This document shows positions 48,301 to 60,686 of a stretch of DNA of 64,000 bases, in pieces. The stretch is from Heligmosomoides polygyrus polygyrus (Eukaryota > Nematoda > Chromadorea > Rhabditida > Heligmosomidae). The notes beneath the pieces were generated by a model. That model saw nothing but the letters and a program-made list of their open reading frames with translations. It was not told the DNA's origin and made no database searches. The stretch is taken from positions 58,624,969 to 58,688,968 of the forward strand of contig OX377205.1 of assembly GCA_947396885.1 (NCBI GenBank), given 5' to 3'. The translations under genes and the position numbers were made by a program. Positions within the stretch are counted from its first letter, which is position 1, and each line of letters begins with the position of its first letter.

Positions 48301-49738
48301 CGATCCTTCTCCTGCAGAGGGGTGTATATCCGCCCTCGCTTACAAACAGTAAAGAGGTCGGATCAGGGAGAACAGATTTGCAACTAATAGATTCGCAATG
48401 ATAGCAAGCTCACTTCTCAAGTAACCCAGACTTCTGTGGTAAACTATCGAGACTTCCTCGGGTACCTACAACGAGACTGAAGTGTTTTTTTCTAATATTA
48501 GGTCCCTTCAGAAAAATATTTCGTATTTGATGTTTGCTGCAAGACCTTATAATGTTAACTGATACTTGGGTAAGTGACGTTAACGACCTTGTTCCAATTC
48601 ACGGGCAGATGAGCTTATCCTATTACTTTGTAAAATGTGACAGAACTCAACAAAGGGGTGGTGGTGTTGTTGTACTTATTTAGCGCTCCATAGCATTTGA
48701 GGTTGTCTGGTGTGAATCTTATCTCAATTCTTTTGGAATAATCTCCTATGATTTAAACTGCTGCAATCCACTATTAGACTGTTTGTGATTTGCAGGACGC
48801 CCACTAGCGGTTCGATTCAGCTTATCAAAGTTTTAAGTGATTTAGCCTTACCAAAGTTTAAGTGACCTAACTTCATTTGAAGGACAATATATTATAAACA
48901 GTGCCTTCAACTTTCCAGATATTGACTGGTGAAAGTTCCTCTGCATGCCACTTCTTTTGCATGACAAATGTTTCTAAATTTTTGCAAATCTAGCAAGCTT
49001 GTTCAAAAAATTGCAAACCAACTTGCGGTAGTTATATATTTGATTCTGTTCTCTGCAGCAACGCTAAGCTAATACGTGATGTGCTTGTATCGGCACCAAC
49101 TGCGTCAAGTGATCACTACAGCCTTTCTTACTAGACTTTCATGGATCCTCTAAACTTCCGCCTCCGGAGGTATTTTCACAAAGTCCCACATTATGTCATT
49201 TGCCAATTCTTGTGCTAAATAGATTGGGGGTACTTCCTGACATCAACGATAAGTACGAGTTTTTTCTATCAGTTTTGCACATTTCAGTTCAGGAGCTTGT
49301 CCTCTAGTGAGGCAAGCCCAAAATAGAAGTAACGTTCCACAGCATCTGTCCAAGCTCTTTGATATTAAGGATTAAGCCTGGCTGGGCTACCAAAAAAATG
49401 TCTTCAGCCCAGTGAATGTTTCAAGTTTATTAAAATTAAATTTGACCGTCTTCTCAGAAGGTACAATAGCTACGGTGAAGGGAAACATTTGGACAATCCA
49501 AGAAATGTTCGTTATATAAAATGTTGAACTCAAATCTGAAGCAGTCAACTAGTAAGGAAAGGTTCCCAACTCATGGTGGGCTTTTGCGATGCTATTTTGA
49601 TAGGATGTAGGACTCTGTGAGAGGAGTCCAGAATTACAATTATTTATCGCTAAACGCTTTTCTAAATACTCGAAAGAGAGGTGCGAAAACATGTGCGCAA
49701 AACTTATCAACCCCATGACACCCCACGAGGTGTGCCTC

Positions 49739-49806
49739 TGTGACGCAGTCGGTAGGTGTGCCGCCGCATAGGAGCACACTTTTGAGCTCGAGTCCGTCTA
49801 CTGCCA
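49739..49806 (+). repeat. tRNA-like block, left arm
   Basis: A and B boxes as described for the foldback; the acceptor ends do not pair well, so not a functional tRNA gene. Confidence 0.5.
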
Positions 49807-50321
49807 GTATTTTTGCATGCATTAGTTTGTTGTTATTACGCTTTCTTATGATCACAGGAGTCCATTTTAGACCACCAATGCATACAACAAATCAAGGCTA
49901 TCTACTTGAGCCTTCATATGTGCTAGTTTTTCAACAATGCGTATCTGCACCATATCATTTCTCTAGAAATAAAAGGTCTTATTGCTCCTCCTTTTAGTGA
50001 ACAGACATAGTACAAAACTGTGAAACAAGTAAAACACCATGTGTTATACCAGCAGCATCTTACAAAGGCCAGTGAGGAACAATCTTCTCCCTGGCAAGGA
50101 ATGACCACTTCTTCTTCATTAAACGAGTAATTCGTTATTGTGTAGAGAAGGGTCCTGGGTGAACGTCGACGTAACCAACTGCCATCCACAAAAAAACTAG
50201 CACATACGAAGACGCATAAAGATAGTCTTGGTTCGTTGAGAGCATTGATGGTCTAAAATTGACTGCTGTAATCATGAGAAAGCGTAATAACAACAAACTA
50301 ATATGTGCAAAAATACTGGCA

Positions 50322-50395
50322 GTACACGGACTCGAACTCGAAAGCCCTGGGTGTTCTGCTATGAGGCGGCACTCCTACCTAGTGCGCCACCGAAG
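50322..50395 (-). repeat. tRNA-like block, right arm
   Basis: Inverted partner of 49739-49806, with intact B box GAGTTCGAGTCC. Confidence 0.5.
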
Positions 50396-50536
50396 CACAT
50401 CTCATTGGGTGTTATAGGGGTTGATGAGTGTTGCGCACACGTTTCACATTTCTTTTTAAGGTCTTTAAAAAAGCGTTCAGCAAAGTTACCTGTGGTTTTG
50501 GACTCCGCTCAGGCGTACCAACATTCTGTTAAAATA

Positions 50537-51790
50537 TTAGGTTGTCAAGAAATAAATGAGCGTTTGCAACTCGAATATTCAAATTATAATAAATCAGCTT
50601 AGAATGAACATTATCAGCCAAAGTAATAATGGTTAGTCAGCACATCTTTGCCAACAAGATACAAATTTACTTATGCAGGGATCCCAGAAATCCGCAGTTC
50701 TGGAGGGCTTGAAAACGTTGAAGTCATTTTCGACATCATCTTGGTTGCTGAATTTTTTATCCTTCACAGGACAATCTAAATAATTGAAAAATGTTAATTG
50801 GTAGGGGACAGATCTGGCGAATATGCTGGATGCGGCAGAGTTTCGTATCCCAATTCAACCAGTGAATGAACAGCAATTTTTGAAACGTGCGGGCGAGCGT
50901 TGCCATGCGGTAGGATTGGGCCTCTTCGACTGACAAGTCGGCTGTTTTTCAATCAACTTCTTGTGCATTACTTCAGTTTCGGCGCAGAACTTCTCCGCTG
51001 TAGTAGTCTCTCCAGTCTCCGAGAACTTATAGTGGACTATACCAGCTATTGTCCACCACATGGTCTTTTTTTGAATGAGACTTGATTTCGGCACCTCCTT
51101 AAGACTCTCACTCTTGTCCAGCCATTGTGCAGAGCGGCGACGATTGTCGCAAGGGATCCATTTTTCATCGCATGTCACGTGTCACGATACTGCCCAAAAA
51201 GGCTCCCTTAGATTGCGCAGCCTTAGCGAAACACAGGTGTCGTGGTGCTTCACCATCCGCCCGGCGGTCAGTTCGTGCGAGATTCATTTATCCAATTTCT
51301 TTTTTTTCGATCGCATTTAGGTGACGACCGATAGAGCTGCCGTCAACGCCAAAACGCACCGCTAGTCCTCTCAGTTTGGATCGCGGATCCGCCTCCACCA
51401 CGACTTTGAGTGAGGAGTGATGGCACTCTACCTCGGTCTTCATCTTCGAGAGTTTCATTTCCAGATCGAAACTATTCGAACCAGTGGCGAATTGTGCGTT
51501 CCTTAGTAAAATCCTCCCCAAATGCACTGGGTTGTTTCAGCTGCACTGATAACAAGTTTGGATTCGTAGAAGAAAATTTATCGAAAACTGCGTTCAGACA
51601 TCTGAAACGGCAAAGCTTAAATTTGCGGAAAATTTATGAGCCATACAAAACTCGAAGACATGGTTAAAGAGTGCATGAACTTCGCTTTCCAATGGTATAT
51701 AACACTACAAGTATAAAACATACTTTATTGGAAAAAATGTACTTAAATAACAACAAATGCAAGACGCTCATTCATTTCTTGACAATCTAA
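50537..51790 (-). mobile_element. mariner element, 1254 bp
   Basis: Inverted termini TTAGGTTGTCAAGAAATAAA (left) and inverse of TTCATTTCTTGACAATCTAA (right), flanked by TA at 50535-50536 and 51791-51792. Inserted in the right arm of the foldback above. Confidence 0.9.
50640..51530 (-). pseudogene. mariner transposase, frameshifted
   Basis: Minus strand: second DNA-binding helix-turn-helix (EADPRSKLRGLAVRFGVDGS), then catalytic region TCDEKWIPCDNRRRSAQWLD (first D present), MWWTIAGIVHYKF, and a C-terminal remnant. Frameshifts between these and at the second D region make it inactive. It is a different mariner lineage from the one at 8982. Confidence 0.85.
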
Positions 51791-52436
51791 TAGCATCGCA
51801 AAAGCTCACCTTCAGTTAGGAACCTTTCCCTGTAAGATCCATACGCTAGTCAATGATTTTAAAAAATTATACTCTTGGTGCAGATAATGAAAGCTGGTCA
51901 GAGTAGACTTTCCCACTGAATGTGCCTCATCTGATAGCTTAGTTTGGTTTTACAAAGAAGAATTTCCAAGTAACTTACCGCTATCGCATACCACTACCCC
52001 TGATGATATACTTGCCTACTTTATCAAGAAGGTTGCTGCAGCCTTAGCAGCTCTTCTTGAGCTGATTTTCAACTTTAGTTACATGTATAGCGCAAATCCG
52101 AATCGATGAAGCATGCATTTATTACACCTATCTCCAATAAACCACCACACGTTATAGTATATAATTAACGTGCTATTAGTATTACCTCATTTTTTTCAAG
52201 AATATTAAAGAAAATTTTGAAAATGGCTCTTCTGAAACATATTGAAGCGAATGAGGTAACACCAAAAGTAAATATGGCTTCAAAGCTGAAGATCGACTAG
52301 GACCTTGATGTTATCCACTTTGAATGATTGGACCAAGGTACTGGTTGAAAATACTGAAGTTGCCGTATCACTTCTTGACGTTTTCCACAAAGTGCCCTTC
52401 AAGGAACTTATTTTCAAGCTTCAAATTTCTGAGACG

Positions 52437-52486
52437 GGTGATGAATTAAGTGGGTGATGAATTAAGTGGGTGATGAATTTTAACAC
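52437..52486 (+). repeat. 18-bp tandem repeat
   Basis: GGGTGATGAATTAAGTGG repeated 2.6 times inside the CR1 RT region. Confidence 0.8.
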
Positions 52487-53308
52487 AAACAGATCCTTCC
52501 AAGTGAATGTTAATGACAAATTTTCTCAGACGTACTCAATAATGAGTAGTGTTCCCCAGGAAGGAGGGGGGGGGGGGGGGTGGGGGTGTTGCCACCGATT
52601 CTTTTCCTCGTTTACACTTCTGATTTACCTGTCTTGGTTACAAGACGTGGCGTTAAGCGCAAAATGTTTGCCGTCGATATAAAAATAAAGAGAAACATTG
52701 CTAGAGAAGAGGATCACTCTGTCCTCCAACGCACAGTTTCGGGTGTTGCCGAATGGTCAGACAGGTGGTAATACCAACATCAGCTCCAAAAACTAGGGTT
52801 TTCATATCGTCAACTCAAATTCGGTTAAACGCATTTACAGCCTTGGTAGCAGCAACTTACACAGTGAAAACAGTCTGCGTAATCTAGGCTTCATCTTAGA
52901 CAAAAATATAGTCTCCAGCTTCTCCTAACAGAGGGCGTTGCGCTCAACATGATTGGTGGATCTATGTGTGAGTTTATGTTTCCTTCCAGGCTTTTTTTGT
53001 TGGGTCGTAGATTTATGTGAAAACCGCTAGAGCGGCTAAGGCGCTTGGTGGTATAGATTACATATCAAGAACCTTGCACCACATTCAGTCGTCTGACGAC
53101 GAGTTAGTCGAAATGTAAGGCAACCTATAAAGATCCGTCTTTAAAAAGCTCGTTGGCACACCATTGACAATGAAAAAACTTAGTTTTCAGAGCATTGTGA
53201 GACGATTGCAAAGAAAGCTGAAAGAATTACTTATTACTTTTTATTTTTCATTTTTAGAGAGTTATCTACAAATTCAGAAACTCACTTGCCTCTTGCATAC
53301 AAATCATA

Positions 53309-55103
53309 TTATGTTGTCCCGTAAGTCCCCGCCGATTTTTTTCAACGATTCATTGCGGATTTCGCCGGCGGACTCTTGCAGGGCTATACAGCTTTCGAAG
53401 GAGAATGACTTGCTCTGTCAGAGCTTGTATTGCATTTCTTTTTTTCGTCCTGAATTTTGTCAATTTTTAGGTCGCTAAAGTGAAAAGTTGCCATCGACGA
53501 CAGTCGCTTCTCTCCGCTTAGGTTTGGAATTTTTTTGCGCCGCTTTTCATAACATTTGGAAGACAATGTTCTTACTACAAAAATGCGTGTTGGTCCTATT
53601 TGCTAATTTGTCCTTTATTGATTTTTAGGTCACCAAATTGGGACATCAGACTTTTCCGTCCGAATTTTTACTTTTTTGCTTGGACTTTTTTGCCTGGTGT
53701 TATATGTCCTTTGAAAGAAGATGTCTTACTCAATAAGAATTTGTGTCGCGTTTATTGGTTCATGCTGATTTCTGCCGAATATCAACAACTGAATAAGGAG
53801 AAGGAGTTGTTGGTGAAGATGATTTTTCTCTTTTTGGATTTTGTTGATATTTGACAGAAATCAGCATGAGCCAATAAATGCGACGAAAATTTTTATGGAG
53901 CAAGGCATTCATTCTCTTTCGATCGACATATAAGCCCAAACAAAAAGTCCTACCACGGAGCAGGAGCTGTCGATAAAAATAAAACTCCTTTGGACGCCCC
54001 AATTTGATGGCTTAAAAATCAATACAGATAGCAGCAAATAGGTCTAACACGTATTCTTGTAGCATGGAACATTGTCTTCCAAATGCTTTAAAAAACTGCG
54101 CAAAAATTCCAAACCTAAGCGGAGAGAACAACTGTGCAGATGTCCACTTTTTCGCTTTTTCACTTTTCACTTTAACGATCCAAAAACTGACAAAATTCAG
54201 GATGAAAAAAGAAATGCAATACAAGGTCTGTGTCGCGACCGCGATCGCTCCTCGGCCCATGTCCGGCCCGGGCGCGCTGTTTCCCACGGTAGCTTGCCGA
54301 TGAGGCACCCTCGATCGGCCTGGGCGCATGGGAAAATTGGTGACGTAGCACCATCGATCGGCGCGCGGCCATTCGACGTCCCGTGCTCCCGCGACGAGGT
54401 CTGCCGACCTCTCGCCTGCGCCCTTCTCCCGATTGGTTACCGCAGGGCCTCGTCCCTGCCTTCTTCGACTGACAATACGGACGGGAGCGCCAGGAGAGGG
54501 CCGCGGGATCTAGTGAGCATCATGCTCACTCCCGCGGCCTCAGGAGTCACAATCACGGCGGCCACGGAGGACGCCTATCTATTCTTGCCACTGTATTGTC
54601 GGGTATCTACTGGTTGCGAAGTGAAATGAATCTCATGCCGTATACTATGTGCGTGTGGAGGAGCTGGGTGAGTCCCTTCGTTTCAAGGGCATTGGTCATA
54701 TGTACACGTATTGTGTATACATCATTGTCGCCTTGTGGGTTCCCTGGGTTCGGGTTGTCCACTGAGACGGAACGGGAGCTGAGGAGCCGGGTGGCTCGGG
54801 CCAAGGGATGAGGCCAGCCGACGAAGCTGGAGTTCCATCAATACGTTCAGGCAATACGTGCGATTGTGGCAATACGTGGGGAGTCCCGTGGGGTTAGGTA
54901 AGATCTGGGAACCCTCCGGAGCGACACGGAGCCGCAAAGGCAACTTGAGGGAAGCCTCAGGCTGCGGGGCCACCGATCGCAACAGTCTGACATAGCAAAT
55001 CATTCTCTTTCGAAAGCTATGCAGCGCTATGCAAGAGACCGCCAGCAAAATCCGCAATGAATCATTGAAAAAAAAAACGGCGGGGACATATGGGACAACC
55101 TAA
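53309..55103. mobile_element. mariner-terminated foldback, interrupted by a solo LTR
   Basis: Termini TTATGTTGTCCCGTAAGTCC and inverse of ATATGGGACAACCTAA, with TA at both ends (53307-53308, 55104-55105). Arms 53309-53800 and 53840-54230 plus 54985-55103. Single-arm copy at 26500-26918. No transposase. Confidence 0.8.
54231..54984. mobile_element. solo LTR, 754 bp, 5-bp TSD
   Basis: Starts TGTCGCGACCG, ends CGATCGCAACA (TG...CA with short inverted ends), flanked by GTCTG on both sides (54226-54230, 54985-54989). GC-rich, unlike its surroundings. It is inserted in the right foldback arm, whose sequence continues unbroken across the site. The only long frame is a by-product of base composition. 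Confidence 0.8.
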
Positions 55104-56359
55104 TATGTTCGCCCACTATTGGAGTATGGCACCATTTTATTTGGTCATCACTTTAGGCCTACGCTTAAGCTTACGCTTGGCTATGACTACACCTCCACTC
55201 CATCAGCGCCTGATCGTTATATAATATTCAAGCTGGAATCGCTTGTTATTCAAAGGAAGCGAAATGATATAATAATGATTTTCAAGATGACGACTGGAAA
55301 AGATGCACTTCCACTTACTGAACTTTACACAGTCCACCATTCTGCCACAAGGGGTTCTGGATCTAAAATTCACTACCCGACCGCCAAAAGTTGTGTTCGT
55401 GCTTCTTTTCTACTCAGAGGGCCGGTTCTGAATTCTTGATGCTTACCGAAAAACATTGTTTGCTATCCTCGTGTAATCAGTAAAAAAGCTCGTAGATAGT
55501 AATCTTAACTCGCTAATTTGCCGTTTCTTGCATTTTCGTGTTTACAGCCAGTGTGTTGTTCTGCTTTACTATGAACGTGTTGTCGTAATAGTGTCTCCTT
55601 CGTCGCTTGTTGTCATATGTGTACAAATAAATAAATATACCCAAGAACGTTTTCAGGTTCATTCTGGGTCAAATAAATACAAAGATTTTGTGGTGCGTAG
55701 AGTGAAGAATTGCTCCGTGAAATCGTGTAGAACAAGGCGATCTTTATTTCCTGATTCTAATTACATGGAGTCTTGGAGCAAAATCAAATGGAATTTTTTC
55801 GCTTAGTTATCTGTTCTATTCTTCGATGATCTTAAAAAGAAAAGTTTGAGCAGGCAAGACTTTCGAAGTACTATTAAGAACTTGGACAACTTAGCCTGTG
55901 GGGTTCTTATACTAGCACTTCCCTCTTTCCTTCCTAGGTAAATGAGGAGGGTTGGCTCAGTTTCGAAGGGCGTAAAAATCAGATACCAAACCATGGAGGA
56001 TTGTAATAAAATTTCAACGAAAGCTACCGCACCCGGGGCGACCATTGTGTCGGGGATGATGAACCGAAACCGGACCGCCGGTGTGAACTCTACAACGAAG
56101 GCGTTTACTCCTTAAGTATAAAGTTATGGTTACGACATAGAGTGTTCCAGCGGCCTAATAAGTGGGACAGAAGGAGAAAATCGCACGTGAGTTTGTCAGA
56201 TATAAAGCAACTATTGCTACACTATCTGAACTACGACTCACCGGATCAGGACGAACGAACGGAGTGCGTGTCTGCAACAGGGATGCACGGAGCACACTGT
56301 TCTAATCAGGTGGAAACAAAGATACTAAAGGTTTCGGGTTTGTCTTATGTCCAGACTAA

Positions 56360-56665
56360 AGGCAGCTGACTGATACGGGTAAACTAGTTTCGGTTCATCC
56401 GAACTCCAGTGGATTAGCCGTATTGACGCCTGCAGACAGATTTCGAGCACACATCTTCTCAGTGTATGCCCCAGCGGTCAGTCTAGAAGAACACCAAGGA
56501 GAACTTTTACACAAAGCTCAGAAGCCCGGTGACTAGGTCTTCCAAAACTGACGTGCGATTGCTTACTGAAGACCTCAATACCAATGTTGGCAGGAAACCC
56601 AATAATTGGGAAGAGGTTTTCAGAAGTCGTGGGATAGTCGAAGTAAACGACAACAGTGTTTAATT
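56360..56665 (+). pseudogene. RTE-like endonuclease fragment
   Basis: Broken frames read RAHIFSVYAPAVSLEEHQGE and LLTEDLNTNVGRKPNNWE, similar in order and spacing to the YAP and DFNA motifs of RTE endonucleases. Short and diverged. Confidence 0.45.
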
Positions 56666-56879
56666 CCATGCAAACGACCTACTGATCGAAGACAGTATCT
56701 TCTCCACAAGCTTTAGATAAGGAAATCACGAAACTCCACCTTGCTGATGCTAGCGTTTATCATGTAACTTCAGAAAAGGCCTTTCCTTCACAATGCCGCA
56801 GGTTGAACACGTTATGGGTATCAGTGGGAAGATCAGGGCCGGATTCATCAACGACTAACCTGCGGATATAGGGGGCAAA

Positions 56880-58300
56880 GATACCCACGATGAAGCTGGC
56901 GTATATGGCTCTTGCCCTATCGTTAGCTCTACCTGACTCTTATCTTATCCATTCCCTTTATGGCCCGCATACCCACGGGTTTAACTGTGTGATGAATTCT
57001 GCCCCAGCTGGTGTAGAAATACTTCTTATTAAAAAACTAACGTTGACAAGGCCAACGTGTCGTGTATTCTACAGCCTGCTTAAAACGCACAAATTGTCTG
57101 ACGAAGACAAGCGCTCATTGATTGCGGGAACATTCAAAATTCGACCGATAATATGCTGCGTAGACGGACCAACAGACCGGATATCATGGTTCCTCAACAA
57201 GATCGTTGGTCAACTTCTCAACTTCGTACCTCCACACTTGGAAAACACGGGAAAATTACTGGAACGTTTGGACGCTTGCAGATTCCAATCGGGTCGCGTA
57301 ATTGAATCATCTGATGTGACTGTCTTATACAGCAACGCTGATGAAACTGCCGCTCTACAAGCGCTCTCCAAAATGCTTGACGAGCACTAAAGCAATGTTA
57401 CCACGTTTGGTTTAAGAAAGTCGCGCATAATACTGCAACTAAAAAAGTCTGGACTGCAATCTTTTCAAATGGTCCGGTAATTACTTTTCTCAACTAAGGG
57501 TTTGCCATGGGACAGCGTTTAGCGTTGGCCCTAGCAATTTTCTTCATGGGCAAAATTGAATGACCAGTGGTAGAACGTCTACCCATAATGTAATGTCGAC
57601 ACACGATTGTTGTGTCGTAACAAGAACTCAACCCGAATTGGATGGCCTGTTTCTTAGCAGACAGTCACAGTACATAAAGTCCACGCGAGAACATCCGTGC
57701 GAATGCTGGCTACCTTCTTTGAATACACAAATCAGGATTTCTAACGGCCAATACTGAATGAAGTGGAACCGCAAGAGGGCAGCTCCAAAAATATAATCAT
57801 CCACGCCAAGTCGGCCCATCCTTCTGCAGTAAAACGTACTGTGCTTTGTAACATGCTTAGAACAGCAACAAGGATGTGACCGGGTGACGAGGAACGCGAA
57901 GAATCACGTATGTTAGCCTGCGAAATTGCCAACCTCAATAGGTAAGAAGTGCGAGAAAGGAGAGCACGACTTGGATCAAACATGAACGCGTTTAGTTATA
58001 AAATAAAATCTGTCTTTCACCGCCTTTCATTTCGGACAGTGTCACTGTAGCGGCGTGCCAATATTTTATATGCGCAGGCTTGGATAGGCGTGTTGTGCTG
58101 GTAAATATACCAAGAGACAACATTAAACAGCAGCTTGTTCGCAATCGGTTATATGATCGTGTCTGCATAGTGCAAGACTGCGTGCTTTGACCGAATGGGA
58201 GGACAGGAGATTGCGCACAAAAAGGCGTCATCTACCAGTTGTAATGTTTGACCTGAGGTCATTTATACATTGGGTGCTAGGCACGCGCGTTAATGCACAC
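56880..58300 (+). pseudogene. Penelope-like element: RT and GIY-YIG remnants
   Basis: 56890-57387 is open: VFYSLLKTHKLSDEDKR, FKIRPIICCVDGPTDRISWF, IVGQLLNFVPPHL, ESSDVTVLYSNA (RT motif A). Then GFAMGQRLALALAIFFMGK near 57500 (motif B). The catalytic YIDD near 57600 is destroyed by a stop and frameshift. Near 58190-58280, GDCAQKGVIYQL and a degenerate YIG suggest the GIY-YIG endonuclease that follows RT in this class. Confidence 0.75.
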
Positions 58301-58608
58301 CTTGCCGTAAGAGAAAGCAAAGCTTACTAACGCCGCTTGGTAACCATCAAAGGGAAGCTCACTCCGGGGATGACTTCAATGTAAAATGCACGGTGTTGTA
58401 AGACAAAATAAGCCCAGAAAGGCTCTCGATGTCTTCTGGATTCATGAACGAAATCCAACCATGAACAACAGGAACGAATGCATCTCCACTACCAGTAAAT
58501 TCTTGCCTTTTATCCGCTTATGCGGGCTGTGAGATCGCGTATACTGCTTTGTGCACATTTTCGACTCTCCGGCACTAACCATGGAATGCCGTCAGCTTTC
58601 CGTGGATC

Positions 58609-60218
58609 TTCGGACCGAGATCTTATATCACGTGAAAGAGATCGAGACGCTGATCAAAGATGTGTAGTCCAAATTTGCTAAATGAATCAACTAAGCGAGT
58701 CGTAGCCGGCGGAAGCAGTTGTTGCGTAATCAGAGGTGCGATTGGTAGCGCTGACAGCAGCGGCATAGGCACAGTGGTAGTGTTTGCTTCTCAGGATTGG
58801 ACTGATAGCGACTTGCAATTACGTCTATTAGGCTATTTGAAGTTAGAAACGTGTTTCAGGTAACATACTTTTTTCATGTCGTGAAGGAAGTCAAAAATTC
58901 GCATCAAATCAAAAATCACAAATCAACAAAATTTTATCATCATAGTTGAACATATTAAAATCAACATCTGTTCAACCCTTCCTCGAAGGAACAACACAAA
59001 TAAATGTATGAAACAAACATGCTCTTCACAAACTGAGCATCTAGTCATAAGCCTAAACTTACTCTAAACGGCTTCTAATCTCATGCATAGTCCAGCAAGT
59101 AAGCCCAATGTTTGACATGGTAGACCAAGTTTGAAAGTTTCGATGTGCCGTAAATTTTTATTCATTCGCCATGCATTTTTCTCCAGTAGGGCTGTACGTG
59201 AAGGTGTGTACAACTATCTCTTACTGCATTTTTGAAGTACTGCTGTTTAGTTCTTGTTATGCATCGTTCCAAACTGTCAGATCACGGTTCGCAACATTCC
59301 TGCCGGAGCTACGTCATTGATCCAACCACTGGACGTTTTTTCTTCGGTCCAATGAAAAATGTTATAAAACGGACGTGCGCGATTGTGAACAATGTGACAT
59401 TCAATATGACGCAGAGGGGCAATATATTGAAGGTTATATCACAAATATACCGAATACTTTGTGCCCCAAGATTTTCGAGACGCAGAGGGGCAATATATTG
59501 AAGGTTATATCACAAATATACCGAATGTTTTGTGCCCCAAGATTTTCGAACTTTCTTAAACATTCATGGTATAAGGCAAGATCATCCAGGTCCGTTTGTT
59601 ATCCCTGGTGACTATTTGACAACAATGGCACAATCGACTGCTTCGTCAGTGACTGTAAGGAGACAGCTTGCATACGGTGCGCAGTTTGTGAAGAGCATGT
59701 TTGTTTTACACATTTTTTTGGTTGTACCATCATTGTTGAGGAAGGTTTGAACAGATGTAGTTGATATTAATATGTTCAACTACGATGATTAAATTTTGTT
59801 GATTTTTGATTTTTGTTTTGATGTGAATTTTTGACTTTCCTCACGCCATGAATAAAGCATTTCACCTGAAACACGTTTCCAACTTCAAATATCCTAATAA
59901 ACGTCATTGAAAGTCGCCTTCAGCCGTTCGCTCAAAAATGTGTTAAGAATGAGATTATAGGTCCTCGTCGAAGATAGGTCACAAAATGCAAAACAGACGT
60001 CACCGACGGGAACCGGACCCGTGACCCCAATCCCATGAAGCAAACACTCTACCACTGTGCCGCTGCTGTCAGCGATGCCAATCGCACCTCTGATTACGCA
60101 GCAACGCGGCTACCGCCGGTCACAACTCGCTTAGGAGGTCCATTTAGCAAATTTGGACAACAAATCTGTGATCAGCGTCTCGAGCCCTTTACCGTGATAT
60201 AGGTCTCCATCCGAAGTT
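58609..60218. mobile_element. foldback with tRNA-like block, arms 382 and 483 bp
   Basis: Left arm 58609-58990, right arm 59736-60218, inverted (GAGACGCTGATCA, TTGCTAAATG, ACGTGTTTCAGGT). The right arm carries a minus-strand tRNA-like block (60000-60066; A box GGCACAGTGGTAGAG, B box GGTCCGGTTCCC), inward. The left arm has the same A box and a deletion of about 100 bp that removes the B box. Confidence 0.75.
59408..59549 (+). repeat. 71-bp tandem duplication
   Basis: GACGCAGAGGGGCAATATAT... at 59408 is repeated at 59479 with two differences. It lies in the centre of the foldback. Confidence 0.85.
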
Positions 60219-60669
60219 TGGGAAGCTAACAGCATTCCTGGTAAGTGCAGTATATTTTATCATACCAGGAGGTCTCACTTGTCCCATGATGGCCAGTTGA
60301 TCCGATTTTTTTTTTTGTGTTGGAGGGATCGGTGAGTTCTAACGCACAGATGTGATAACGTTTCCTAGCACTGCTGGGAGTATGTTGTTCCCGGTAAAGA
60401 AGTGGGCGCGATGTTTTTGATCCAGTGAGTTTCACAGAATCAAAAACATTTCGAGCTTCTCTTAGGCCTTGAGAAAGACGAGTTTGTCGAAACGTCATCC
60501 GCAATAAAGATTTTATATCAAACCAGGTAGGCAAAGAGGATTGAGAAGAACTTACTCCCAAGATGCCCAGATTTTAAGAACGTCGAACATAAAGATTATT
60601 TTAACGGACTGTTTTCTTAATAAGTTTATCACATTTTTTCTTATTCCTCACTAGTATTGCAAGTATTAC

Positions 60670-60686
60670 CCCCCCCCCCCCCCCCG
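60670..60686 (+). repeat. poly-C tract
   Basis: A 16-17 base C run. Confidence 0.9.

Larger units (their letters stand above)
49554..51836. mobile_element. foldback with tRNA-like arms, interrupted by a mariner
   Basis: Left arm 49554-49935; right arm 50190-50536 plus 51791-51836, about 250-bp centre. The outer ends match (GGAAAGGTTCCCAACT and inverse). Each arm has an inward tRNA-like block: 49739-49806 (A box GACGCAGTCGGTAGG, B box GAGCTCGAGTCC) and 50322-50395 on the minus strand (A box TGGCGCACTAGGTAGG, B box GAGTTCGAGTCC). Located inside the CR1 LINE. Confidence 0.75.
48480..55640 (+). mobile_element. CR1-type LINE, decayed, split by two foldback elements
   Basis: Endonuclease remnants at 48500-48830 (RTQQRGGGVVVL). 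RT starts near 51950 (PDDILAYFIKKVAAALAALL), continues at 52500-52770 (SVPQ motif, LPPILFLVYTSDLPVL, MFAVDIKI in place of FADD) and finishes after the second foldback at 55105-55437 (RPLLEYGTILFGHH, then ESLVIQRKRNDIIMIFKM). Stops and frameshifts throughout. The 3' end is near AATAAATAAATATA at 55626. Confidence 0.75.

Noticed and set aside
54072..54629. 186-codon plus-strand ORF
   Set aside because: It runs across the boundary between a foldback arm and the solo LTR; open only because of GC content.
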